A DNA stretch of 23,619 nucleotides. Source: a virus. Shown here one piece after another: positions 15,316 to 22,112 of the stretch. Each line of letters begins with the position of its first letter. Within the stretch, counting starts at the first letter, position 1. Location: IMG/VR virus record IMGVR_UViG_3300043420_001088, positions 1 to 23,619 of that record; one strand, given 5' to 3'. The position numbers and the translations under genes are program-made. The notes beneath the pieces were generated by a model. The model was given only the letters and a program-made list of their open reading frames with translations, did not search any database and had not been told where the DNA came from.

Positions 15316-17277
15316 ATGGCTCTTCAACATCTGCGTTCTAGCACTGCCAATAAGCGCCCACTGCCCGCCTCAATGTCAGATGGGCAACTGGCAGTCAACA
15401 CGGAAGCTACCAGTCCCGGCGTTTTCTTTAAGAACACCTCTGGGTTGCTTGTAAAAGCTGGACCGGTTCACGTTGGAACGACTGCGCCAAATGCGACTCC
15501 AGCTTCCGGCGGCGATACGGGCAACAGCGTTGGCGAGCAGTGGCTTGATACCAGCGTTAGCCCCAGTCAATTGAAGACATGGGATGGATCTGCTTGGGTT
15601 AGCGATTTTCCCGACGAAATTCCTGTCAGTAAACTTGCTGATGGCACAGCCCGTCAATTACTGCAAACCGATGCAGCCGGAACTGGCGTTGAGTGGACTA
15701 GCAACGTAGATATTCCTGGCACACTAGACGTATCCGGTGCTGCAACATTTGACGATACGGCAACATTTGCAAACAATGCAGCGCACCCGATTGGTAGTGC
15801 CGCAGCGCCAACGATTACATTTACCGGCGACACCAACACTGGTATTTATTCTCCCGGCGCAGACCAAGTAGCCATCTCGACTAATGGCACTGGGCGGTTG
15901 TTTGTTGACAGTGTTGGACTTGTTGGTATTCGTAAAGCTGTTCCTACAGCTTTGTGTGACGCTGTTGGCTCTGTTGTTGGCTTTCGCCATACCAACGGTT
16001 CAGGAACATCAGAGTTTTACTCTGATTCTGCTCAGACGGTAATCAACTCAAGCGGTTCTATTGTCGCCTCTGCTTCCGGTGCAAATAGTTTTGTAGTACA
16101 GACAAACTCCAGTGAGCGGCTTCGCGTTGACTCCAGTGGCCGCTTAGGTCTGGGGACTAGTAGCCCTGCTAATCTTCTCGATCTATTTGGCACTGATTGC
16201 AAACTTCGTGTTCGGGATAGTGGTCAAACCAACGGTCTTGAAATCTATCAAACAAACTCTGACGGTGGCAACAGCATTTATGCAGTCAACAATAACTACC
16301 TGCGGTTTGGCACAAATAACACTGAGCGAGTCAGAATCACATCGGGAGGCAACGTAGGGATTGGCACTGCGAGCCCTCAAGACACATTGCACGTTGCCGG
16401 GAGTGTTTACACAGAAAATCGCCTTTATGCAGGAGACGGTGCAGCAGCTACACCATCTATTCGCTTCTGGAACTCGAATGTTGGCCTGTATGCACCTGGG
16501 AGTAATGCGCTTGGATTCAGTACAGGTGGATCCGAACGAGCCCGCATCGACAGCTCCGGCAGGCTCTTAGTTGGCACGTCTAGTGCGCGTCAGATTGGTA
16601 CAGAGCGGGGTTTACAAGTTGAATCAACAGGAGCTTTAGGCTCAGTCTCTGTTGCTCGCAACGACAATTCCAGTGCTAGCGCTTCTCCAGTGATAGTCCT
16701 AGGCAGATCGCGTGGGACAACAAACGGTTCAAATACTGTTGTTCAAGCAGATGACGATCTCGGGTATTTGATTTTTGCGGGCGCCGATGGCTCTGATATG
16801 AATAGCTATGGCGCCTGGATTCGCTGTCAAGTGGATGGCACCCCCGGCGATAACGACATGCCGGGCAGGTTAGTGTTCTCCACTACGGCGGATGGATCAG
16901 CTTCTCCAACGGAGCGGATGAGGATTAGCCAAAATGGCGTAGTAACAGTTAAAAATGGTGCTGTTGCTGAAATTGGTACCCTTACTGATGCTGCAACGAT
17001 CACACCTAACTTTGCCGCTAATTGCAATTTTACTGTTACTCTTGGGGGCAACCGGACTATTGCTAACCCCACTAACCTGACTGCAGGGCAAAGTGGTAGC
17101 ATTTTTATTGTTCAAGATGGAACTGGCAGCCGCACACTTGCTTGGGGCAGTTATTGGGACTTTGCTGGCGGTACAGCACCAACCCTTTCGACTGCCGGAG
17201 GATCCGTTGATCGCGTTGACTACATTGTGCGCAGTAGCACAAGCATCCATACTGTGTTTACTGCAAACTACTCATAG
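15316..17277 (+). CDS. Tail fibre protein with SSGRLGLGTSSP-type repeats
   Basis: A 653-residue protein. Residues 1-55 (LRSSTANKRPLPASMSDGQL then AVNTE) are a conserved fibre N-terminus of cyanophages, and QWLDTSVSPSQLKTWDGSAW near 75-94 is a short attachment or shaft unit. Five divergent repeats follow the plan E-R-x-R-x-x-S-x-G-x-x-x-x-G-T: residues about 192-208, 267-284, 337-354, 407-424 and 533-547, with variable beta segments between them. Residues 556-653 form a common C-terminal beta domain (VTLGGNRTIANPTNLTAGQS ... IVQDGTGSRTLAWGSYW). It probably trimerises into a long fibre that contacts the host. It follows the first fibre gene by 51 bases. AAGGA is almost touching the ATG, so initiation may be weak. 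Confidence 0.84.
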   Translation: MALQHLRSSTANKRPLPASMSDGQLAVNTEATSPGVFFKNTSGLLVKAGPVHVGTTAPNATPASGGDTGNSVGEQWLDTSVSPSQLKTWDGSAWVSDFPDEIPVSKLADGTARQLLQTDAAGTGVEWTSNVDIPGTLDVSGAATFDDTATFANNAAHPIGSAAAPTITFTGDTNTGIYSPGADQVAISTNGTGRLFVDSVGLVGIRKAVPTALCDAVGSVVGFRHTNGSGTSEFYSDSAQTVINSSGSIVASASGANSFVVQTNSSERLRVDSSGRLGLGTSSPANLLDLFGTDCKLRVRDSGQTNGLEIYQTNSDGGNSIYAVNNNYLRFGTNNTERVRITSGGNVGIGTASPQDTLHVAGSVYTENRLYAGDGAAATPSIRFWNSNVGLYAPGSNALGFSTGGSERARIDSSGRLLVGTSSARQIGTERGLQVESTGALGSVSVARNDNSSASASPVIVLGRSRGTTNGSNTVVQADDDLGYLIFAGADGSDMNSYGAWIRCQVDGTPGDNDMPGRLVFSTTADGSASPTERMRISQNGVVTVKNGAVAEIGTLTDAATITPNFAANCNFTVTLGGNRTIANPTNLTAGQSGSIFIVQDGTGSRTLAWGSYWDFAGGTAPTLSTAGGSVDRVDYIVRSSTSIHTVFTANYS

Positions 17278-17283
17278 GCCTGA

Positions 17284-17289
17284 TATAGT
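17284..17289 (+). promoter_or_regulatory. Possible -10 box (TATAGT)
   Basis: TATAGT matches five of six consensus -10 positions and lies 21 bases before the next start. No clear -35 is seen at the expected distance inside the end of the fibre gene. Confidence 0.3.
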
Positions 17290-17310
17290 CTTACGGAGAG
17301 GTTCTCAACT

Positions 17311-17655
17311 GTGTCTATCATGTCTCCTTCTTCTGACATTTCGATCCCATCTACAACGTTCACCTGGAACATCTCTCAGTTAGAGAGAGAGGTTTCCGAT
17401 GGGTACGTTTTTACTGCTCATTACACAATTGATGCAAAAGATGGTGTTTATAGCTCGGGCGCTTATGGTTCTATTGGTTTTGAGCGTCCGCAGAACTTAA
17501 TTCCATATTCGGAGCTAACTTCAGAAGAGGTGATTGGCTGGGTAAAAAATGCTCTAGGTGAAGATAAAGTTGCTGAAATCGAAGCTGCTTTGCAAAAGCA
17601 ACTTGATGAGCAACGTGCACCTTCTGTTGCCAGTGGGTTGCCCTGGAATAACTGA
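17311..17655 (+). CDS. Conserved cyanophage small protein, possibly DUF7936 type
   Basis: A 114-residue protein with the pattern FTWNISQLEREVSDGYVFTA, then GVYSSGAYGSIGFERP, then a helical EEVIGWVKNALGEDKVAEIE and a short tail ending SGLPWNN. I recognise this as a small family widespread beside fibre genes of cyanophages and other marine phages, which I recall as DUF7936; the number is from memory. No function is known to me. The start GTG 17311 is chosen because GGAGAGG at 17295-17301 lies nine bases upstream; ATG 17320 in the same frame is the alternative. Its place between two adhesion genes hints at a virion or fibre-assembly role. Confidence 0.7.
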   Translation: MSIMSPSSDISIPSTTFTWNISQLEREVSDGYVFTAHYTIDAKDGVYSSGAYGSIGFERPQNLIPYSELTSEEVIGWVKNALGEDKVAEIEAALQKQLDEQRAPSVASGLPWNN

Positions 17656-17690
17656 TCTTTTAGAGTTTTTACTTACCCCCGTTTTCTGTC

Positions 17691-20105
17691 ATGAGCCTTT
17701 TTCACAGCAGTGCTTTAGTTGGTGCCAGCGGTGCTAGCGGAGGTGGCGGAGGCGGGGGTTACAGTATTTCTAGATCCGTTCGTTTCAACTCAGCAGACTC
17801 AGCTTACCTTAGTCGCACCCCCGCATCTGCCGGCAACCGCAAGACGTGGACCTGGGCGGGGTGGGTGAAGCGGAGTGCAGGAGGGTCAGAGCAGGCTATT
17901 TTTTCTGGCGGCTCGGGCAGCAACGATTCAACGTTTGGGCAAATTATTTTTGCCAATACCGATACGATTAGAGTGAACGGCTATAGCTCCACCTGGAGAG
18001 AAACTAGTCAGGTATTTAGAGACTATTCTGCCTGGTATCACATTGTTGTTGCGTTTGATACTACTCTTGCCTCTGCCGGCGACAGAGTAAAACTTTACGT
18101 AAATGGCGCGCAAGTCACTGCGTTTTCGCAAACATACAATCCGACCCAAAACACTGATTACGGCGTTAACCAAGCTGCCGCACATAACATCGGCAAAACC
18201 ACTATCGGCTCTGGTTATCTTCCCGGCTACCTCGCCGACATCCACTTCATCGACGGTCAAGCGTTAGACCCCACCAGCTTCGGTGAGTTCGACGACAACG
18301 GCATCTGGCAACCCAAAGCCTATAGCGGTGGTTCCTACGGTACAAATGGATTCCACCTTGATTTCTCCAATAACAGCACCGCCGCCGCATTAGGGACGGA
18401 CACTAGTGGGCAAGGGAACACGTGGAGTGTCAACAACATCAGCGTGGCTGCTGGCTCTGGAAACGACAGCCTCGTAGACGTTCCCACTAATGGCACCGAG
18501 ACGGACACCGGAGTCGGGAATGAAGTTCGTGGCAACTACTGCACGCTTAACGCCTTGGACAAGGGTAGCAGTGTCACCCTCACCAACGGCAATTTAGACA
18601 TCGCTGTTGGCGGATCTCATAACCTTGCCGCTGGGACAATTATGATCTCATCTGGCAAATACTATGCGGAGTTTGTTGCTACATCTCTTGCAAACGGAAT
18701 TAGCTGTCTTGTCGGCGTCTGCAATCCTCTTGCTTCGCGCTCCAGCTATTTAGGTGGAACAAATGGTGGCGTCGGATACGGCTTTGCTGGGGACAAGTGG
18801 GTAGACGGTTCTGTTACAGGTGGTCAAACTGCTTCGGCGGTGGGAGATGTCATCGGCATCGCGCTTGACAAAGACAACAACGAAGTCAAGTTCTACAAGA
18901 ACAATACTCTGATACTTACGCAGACCGGGCTTAACACATCGCAGCCCTATACGTTTGCTATGGGTCACCAAAACTGCAGCGGAACGTTCAACTTCGGCCA
19001 ACGCCCCTTCGCCTACACCGCCCCTAGCGGCTTCAAAGCACTCAATACTGCATCGTTACCCGCCCCAGTAGTCACAAAGCCTTCCACGGTGATGGATGTC
19101 CTTACGTGGACCGGAAATGGGTCATCACCACGTACCTTCAGCGGCTTAAACTTCTCGCCCGACTTTGTATGGGTGAAATCACGGAGTAACTCTAACTGGT
19201 GGCATCAATTTGCTGATGTAATACGAGGTGGTGGCGTACTATTCAGCAACAGCACTAGCGCCGAGTATGTCCAGGCATCTAACATCGCTGGTTATGTTTC
19301 TGCTTATAGCAATGATGGATTTACGGCAACGGCTGGCAATTCCTCCATTAACTCTTTTAACGCTACCAACGACACCTACGTCGCTTGGGCCTGGGACGCC
19401 GGAAACTCCACCGTTACGAACACACAAGGCTCCATCACTTCTAGTGTGAGGGCTAATGCCAGTGCGGGGTTCTCGATTGTTACTTATACGGGGACGGGTT
19501 CAGCCGCCACTGTGGGTCATGGACTTAATGCTGCGCCAGGCATGATCGTTGTTAAGTCTAGAAGTAACACGATGGATTGGGGTGTCTACCACTCCTCCCT
19601 TGCTAATACTCAGTTCCTTAAATTGAACACAGATGGAGCCCCTCAGAGCTTCAACGCTTGGAACAGCACTAGCCCAACTTCCACAGTTTTTTCTATCGGG
19701 AACATTGGAGAGACAAACACAAATACATACACTTACGTCGCCTACTGCTTCGCCCCAGTATCCGGGTACTCTGCGATGGGCAGATACACCGGCAACGGCA
19801 GCGCGGATGGTCCGTTTGTTTATACCGGGTTTAGGCCAAAGTGGTTACTAATTAAACGCACACAGAATGCTGACGGTTGGTTGATGTTAGATGCCGCCAG
19901 AAATCCTTACAATGTTGCAGATCGACGTTTAGAGGCGAATAGCTCTGGAGCAGAAACTGACAGTAGTGTAATCAATGTTAGGACAGACTTCTGCTCTAAT
20001 GGATTCAAGTTGCGGGGCACTTGGGGCGGGTACAACCAAAACGGGGAAGTATTTCTCTACGCCGCCTTCGCCGAATCGCCCTTCCAATACGCCCGCGCAC
20101 GCTAA
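17691..20105 (+). CDS. LamG/SPRY-like tail adhesin with three C-terminal repeats
   Basis: An 804-residue protein that is probably a receptor-binding tail component. A short N-terminus with a Gly run (17-23) leads to a concanavalin-A/LamG-like domain at about 27-205 (RSVRFNSADSAYLSRTP, WTWAGWVKRS, WYHIVVAFDTT, KLYVNGAQV, YLADIHFIDGQAL). Residues about 320-440 look like a SPRY domain (GKYYAEF, GVGYGFAGDKW, GDVIGIALDKDNNEVKFYKN). Three units of a T-G-N-G-S-x-x repeat follow at about 469-580, 593-690 and 695-804, each with a P-x-x-x-x-V/L-K-x-R strand (SPDFVWVKSRS, APGMIVVKSRS, RPKWLLIKRTQ); these resemble a phage repeat I recall as DUF7483. There is no hydrolase motif. The ATG lacks a clear Shine-Dalgarno. 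Confidence 0.8.
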   Translation: MSLFHSSALVGASGASGGGGGGGYSISRSVRFNSADSAYLSRTPASAGNRKTWTWAGWVKRSAGGSEQAIFSGGSGSNDSTFGQIIFANTDTIRVNGYSSTWRETSQVFRDYSAWYHIVVAFDTTLASAGDRVKLYVNGAQVTAFSQTYNPTQNTDYGVNQAAAHNIGKTTIGSGYLPGYLADIHFIDGQALDPTSFGEFDDNGIWQPKAYSGGSYGTNGFHLDFSNNSTAAALGTDTSGQGNTWSVNNISVAAGSGNDSLVDVPTNGTETDTGVGNEVRGNYCTLNALDKGSSVTLTNGNLDIAVGGSHNLAAGTIMISSGKYYAEFVATSLANGISCLVGVCNPLASRSSYLGGTNGGVGYGFAGDKWVDGSVTGGQTASAVGDVIGIALDKDNNEVKFYKNNTLILTQTGLNTSQPYTFAMGHQNCSGTFNFGQRPFAYTAPSGFKALNTASLPAPVVTKPSTVMDVLTWTGNGSSPRTFSGLNFSPDFVWVKSRSNSNWWHQFADVIRGGGVLFSNSTSAEYVQASNIAGYVSAYSNDGFTATAGNSSINSFNATNDTYVAWAWDAGNSTVTNTQGSITSSVRANASAGFSIVTYTGTGSAATVGHGLNAAPGMIVVKSRSNTMDWGVYHSSLANTQFLKLNTDGAPQSFNAWNSTSPTSTVFSIGNIGETNTNTYTYVAYCFAPVSGYSAMGRYTGNGSADGPFVYTGFRPKWLLIKRTQNADGWLMLDAARNPYNVADRRLEANSSGAETDSSVINVRTDFCSNGFKLRGTWGGYNQNGEVFLYAAFAESPFQYARAR

Positions 20106-20166
20106 CCCAGTAGTGAACAAGACTTCCACGGCTACCCAGCTAACCTAAAACCACGGAGCCAAAACC

Positions 20167-20715
20167 ATGTTCATCCTCGACGGCAAGCCACTGAGCCCAG
20201 ACGTGGCATTCACCCACAACGGCGTGCAGTACCCAGCCAACTGGCTACGTCTTGCCTCCCCCGAGGAACGTGCCGCCATCGGCATCACTGAGGTGCCTGA
20301 TCCCCGTCCATACGATCAGCGCTTTCAGTGGGGTTGGACGGAAGGCGGTCAGCCGATCTGGAAAGACCACACTCAGCTTGTGGAACAGTGGACGCAACAA
20401 ACCCGTACCACCGCCAACACTTTGCTGGCGCCAACTGACTGGATCATTATTCGTGAAGCCGATAACGGCAAACCTGCAGATCCGGCGCTTAAAACTTGGC
20501 GCGAGGATATTCGTATTGCTGCCGGTGTAAAAAATGCCGCTATTGCTGCGACGGTAGACACACAATCACTAGCTGGGTACATTACTGGCGCAGATTATCC
20601 TATTTGGCCAGTAGATCCGTATGCACCTGTTCTTGTCAGCGACACTGGCAGTGCTGATTTTGATGGGGTGGGCGCTACTTTCAATGGCGGCGCTACAGGA
20701 GGAGCAATCCTCTGA
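20167..20715 (+). CDS. Tail fibre assembly-like protein
   Basis: A 182-residue protein. The C-terminal half contains LAPTDWIIIREADNGKPADP followed by a helix with W-R-E-D-I-R-I-A-A, the pattern of tail-fibre-assembly / DUF4376-like proteins (L-x-x-T-D-W then R-x-x-I-R). The N-terminal part (ILDGKPLSPDVAFTHNGVQY, then W-L and a short E-E-R-A-A-I-G-I helix) matches phage proteins that describe a growth rule 'variable, pasted' with W-x-x-x-x-E-x-R. Such proteins help fibres fold or attach. GGAG near 20155 lies before the ATG. The gene follows the adhesin by 61 bases, supporting the role. The last 45 residues are Gly/Asp-rich and probably flexible. Confidence 0.65.
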   Translation: MFILDGKPLSPDVAFTHNGVQYPANWLRLASPEERAAIGITEVPDPRPYDQRFQWGWTEGGQPIWKDHTQLVEQWTQQTRTTANTLLAPTDWIIIREADNGKPADPALKTWREDIRIAAGVKNAAIAATVDTQSLAGYITGADYPIWPVDPYAPVLVSDTGSADFDGVGATFNGGATGGAIL

Positions 20716-20852
20716 TGGCCGTAAAAAGTAAGACGGCACTTGGACGCGTCGAACACAAAGCCGGTCGCCCCAAAACAACCAGCCAAGGCATGGGACAACA
20801 CAGTCGCCCACGTCGTCGCGGCAAAAAACCTCTACGCGGGCAGGGACGCTAA
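20715..20852 (+). CDS. Small basic conserved cyanophage protein
   Basis: A 45-residue protein starting AVKSKTALGRVEHKAGRPKT and ending RRRGKKPLRGQGR, with about 15 Lys/Arg residues and only two acids or fewer in the core. Its ATG overlaps the stop of the previous gene (TGATG). I recognise this as a short family found in many cyanophages, but its function is unknown to me. The strong positive charge suggests binding to nucleic acid or to acidic partner proteins, or a role in virion assembly. It is too short to appear in most automatic gene calls. Confidence 0.75.
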   Translation: MAVKSKTALGRVEHKAGRPKTTSQGMGQHSRPRRRGKKPLRGQGR

Positions 20853-20854
20853 CC

Positions 20855-20860
20855 TATAAA
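20855..20860 (+). promoter_or_regulatory. Possible -10 box (TATAAA)
   Basis: TATAAA matches five of six -10 positions and lies 23 bases before the start of the holin-like gene, which begins a new functional block. No clear -35 is seen. Confidence 0.3.
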
Positions 20861-20883
20861 AAAGGTCGGCAGTATGCCTCGCA

Positions 20884-21135
20884 ATGGAGCACCACGAAGA
20901 GGCGCTAATTACTGCCAAACCATCTGAAAGTCCCTTTTCACAAATGGTGCCAGCTTTGTTGACCGCTGCGGTGGTCGGCTTAGCTGGTCTTTTTATGCAG
21001 GTTGCCAAGCTGGATCAGTCGGTCAACACGGTTGCCGCCGACATCCAAGAACTCAAAAACGACTCAAAAGAACGGCTTAGTGACCTTGAAACCAGAGTGC
21101 GTCAGATTGAGATGCGCGTCGGTTACAACAAATGA
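20884..21135 (+). CDS. Small membrane protein with coiled coil, holin-like candidate
   Basis: An 83-residue protein. Residues about 23-41 (VPALLTAAVVGLAGLFMQVA) form one hydrophobic membrane segment; residues about 42-78 form a charged heptad-like helix (VNTVAADIQELKNDSKERLS ... TRVRQIEMRVG). One membrane segment plus a coiled coil recalls XhlA-type and class III holin-like phage proteins, although XhlA has its segment at the other end. It lies upstream of the endolysin in the same direction, which supports a lysis role. The Shine-Dalgarno is poor: AAAGG at 20860-20864 fits an out-of-frame ATG at 20874 better than this ATG. A spanin or other membrane role is possible. Confidence 0.5.
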   Translation: MEHHEEALITAKPSESPFSQMVPALLTAAVVGLAGLFMQVAKLDQSVNTVAADIQELKNDSKERLSDLETRVRQIEMRVGYNK

Positions 21136-21317
21136 GCGTTACCAACACCACTGACTACGGCAACGGCTACAGCCTGGACCAACTGGAAAACGAACGCGGC
21201 GAACTGTACTATCGCGCCTGCAAGGACAGCGTTTGCCGTTACGCCGAAGACCACTACATCGCGGTGATGTATCTCGAAGGCATGGGCTGGGACCCTACGC
21301 AACAAGTCCCTCAGTAA
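21132..21317 (+). CDS. Small unknown protein in the lysis region
   Basis: A 61-residue acidic protein whose ATG overlaps the stop of the holin-like gene by four bases (ATGA), so the two are translationally coupled. It contains YGNGYSLDQLENERGELYYR and a short helix with C-K-D-S-V-C, then YIAVMYLEGMGWDP. I do not recognise the family. There is no signal peptide or membrane segment. Its last 23 bases overlap, tail to tail, the antisense HNH gene. Confidence 0.65.
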   Translation: MSVTNTTDYGNGYSLDQLENERGELYYRACKDSVCRYAEDHYIAVMYLEGMGWDPTQQVPQ

Positions 21318-21615
21318 TCCAGCGGATAATCGCATCCTCTCGATGCGGCTCCCAAAACGGCTGGTCCCTGTACCACTCCAGCCAATCTTCCGCCGACTTC
21401 GAGATATTGCAGCCAAAACAGCAAGCCACCAAATTCTGCTGGTGCGTGTGCCCACCTCTGAATTTGGGATGTACATGATCCAGCGTGGCAGATCGCCCCA
21501 AATCTGCACCGCAATAGGCGCAGGAATTATTCCAATGGTTAAGGATTGATTGCCTAAATCTTGCTTTCGCTTCCTTTTTGTTTAAGTATTCGCCATCCTC
21601 GATGCGATGGTCCAT
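21295..21615 (-). CDS. HNH endonuclease, antisense in the lysis region
   Basis: A 106-residue protein on the minus strand. It has two zinc-binding Cys pairs (CAYC at 32-35; CFGC at 66-69) and an HNH core: LDHVHPKFRGG with His47, then NL with Asn61, then CN with Asn70 and K73. The tail EDWLEWYRDQPFW is typical of a group of HNH proteins common in cyanophages. All key residues are present, so the enzyme could be active as a free-standing nuclease or homing enzyme. It is the only gene on this strand between the connector genes and 23.4 kb. It overlaps the end of 21132-21317 by 23 bases. No Shine-Dalgarno is evident before the start at 21615. Confidence 0.85.
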   Translation of the reverse strand: MDHRIEDGEYLNKKEAKARFRQSILNHWNNSCAYCGADLGRSATLDHVHPKFRGGHTHQQNLVACCFGCNISKSAEDWLEWYRDQPFWEPHREDAIIRWITEGLVA

Positions 21616-21625
21616 ACCAAGCAGT

Positions 21626-21644
21626 CGCTACCTGGAATGTAGCG
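21626..21644 (-). promoter_or_regulatory. Hairpin just upstream of the HNH start
   Basis: CGCTAC and GTAGCG form a 6-base perfect stem with a seven-base loop, ending about ten bases before the HNH start codon on the minus strand. The sequence AGG sits at the loop/stem border, so the hairpin could limit initiation, as known for T4 homing nuclease genes. This is a suggestion only. Confidence 0.3.
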
Positions 21645-21665
21645 GGAGAGACTATTACGTGCGCC

Positions 21666-21706
21666 GGAACTCTTCTCTACTACAGCTAAACTTCCTACAG
21701 AGTTCC
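21666..21706 (+). repeat. 8-base inverted repeat followed by a T-run
   Basis: GGAACTCT (21666-21673) is repeated in reverse as AGAGTTCC (21699-21706), 25 bases apart, followed by TATTTTTC. It lies in the gap between the HNH gene and the next + gene. The loop is long for a terminator, so it may be an operator or an RNA structure. The loop also contains a TAAACT box at 21687-21692. Confidence 0.35.
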
Positions 21707-21714
21707 TATTTTTC

Positions 21715-21855
21715 ATGGACTTTATCCACCATCCAGCTTTCTGGATCATCGTTGCGGCAGCTTCCGAACTAATCGCCCTTTCCCCGTTGAAGGACAACAG
21801 CATTATCCAACTGGTGTTCCATGCCCTCCGCTCTGTGAAGGGAAAAAAGCTCTGA
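21715..21855 (+). CDS. Small membrane protein, second holin candidate
   Basis: A 46-residue protein beginning DFIHHPAFWIIVAAASELIA with a single hydrophobic segment at about residues 8-23, then LSPLKDNSIIQLVFHALRSV and a basic end VKGKKL. This plan (short N-terminus, one membrane helix, charged C-terminus) fits the smallest holins, and I recall similar short proteins in cyanophages. It lies directly upstream of the endolysin block. Its stop TGA at 21853-21855 overlaps the next reading frame. No clear Shine-Dalgarno is seen. It could also be an accessory membrane protein. Confidence 0.6.
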   Translation: MDFIHHPAFWIIVAAASELIALSPLKDNSIIQLVFHALRSVKGKKL

Positions 21856-22112
21856 TCGCTTTCGGCAAGCCGGGCTGGCAACGTCGACTAGAACAAGCCA
21901 TCCGCCAATGGTGGTTTGAGCTGACACTGCCCGGCAAGCTCGACAAAGCTGAAGCGGACTGGCACGCAACCCAACCGACCGATCCACTTCCTGTGATCGT
22001 TCACCACGAAATTGATGAACAGCTTCAAACCGGCGAAAGCCGCCTTTTGGGTGGCGCCATGACCATCTCCTCCCCTTGGTCCAATGCCCAGCAACAAGAT
22101 CCGCCTGAATGA
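21855..22112 (+). CDS. Conserved-looking 85-residue protein without a canonical start codon
   Basis: An open frame, uninterrupted to TGA 22110-22112, that reads as a normal protein: AFGKPGWQRRLEQAIRQWWF, then LPGKLDKAEADW, then DPLPVIVHHEIDEQLQTG and GGAMTISSPW. It has four to five Trp and codon use like its neighbours. No ATG, GTG or TTG occurs in frame between the upstream TAA (21687-21689) and the middle of the protein. The likely start is ATC at 21855, overlapping the previous stop where a TGATG would be expected, or CTG at 21852 one codon earlier; GAAGGGA at 21837-21843 is well placed for either. The end overlaps the endolysin start by 29 bases. The function is unknown to me. Confidence 0.6.
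   Translation: MAFGKPGWQRRLEQAIRQWWFELTLPGKLDKAEADWHATQPTDPLPVIVHHEIDEQLQTGESRLLGGAMTISSPWSNAQQQDPPE

Noticed and set aside
13558-20105. Diversity-generating retroelement acting on a fibre or adhesin
   Set aside because: Variable-looking adhesion genes are present, but no reverse transcriptase or template repeat is seen in the window.
21578-21772. 64-residue + strand frame opposite the HNH start
   Set aside because: It is Ser/Leu-rich with no ribosome site, overlaps the HNH gene and the holin candidate, and looks like a shadow.
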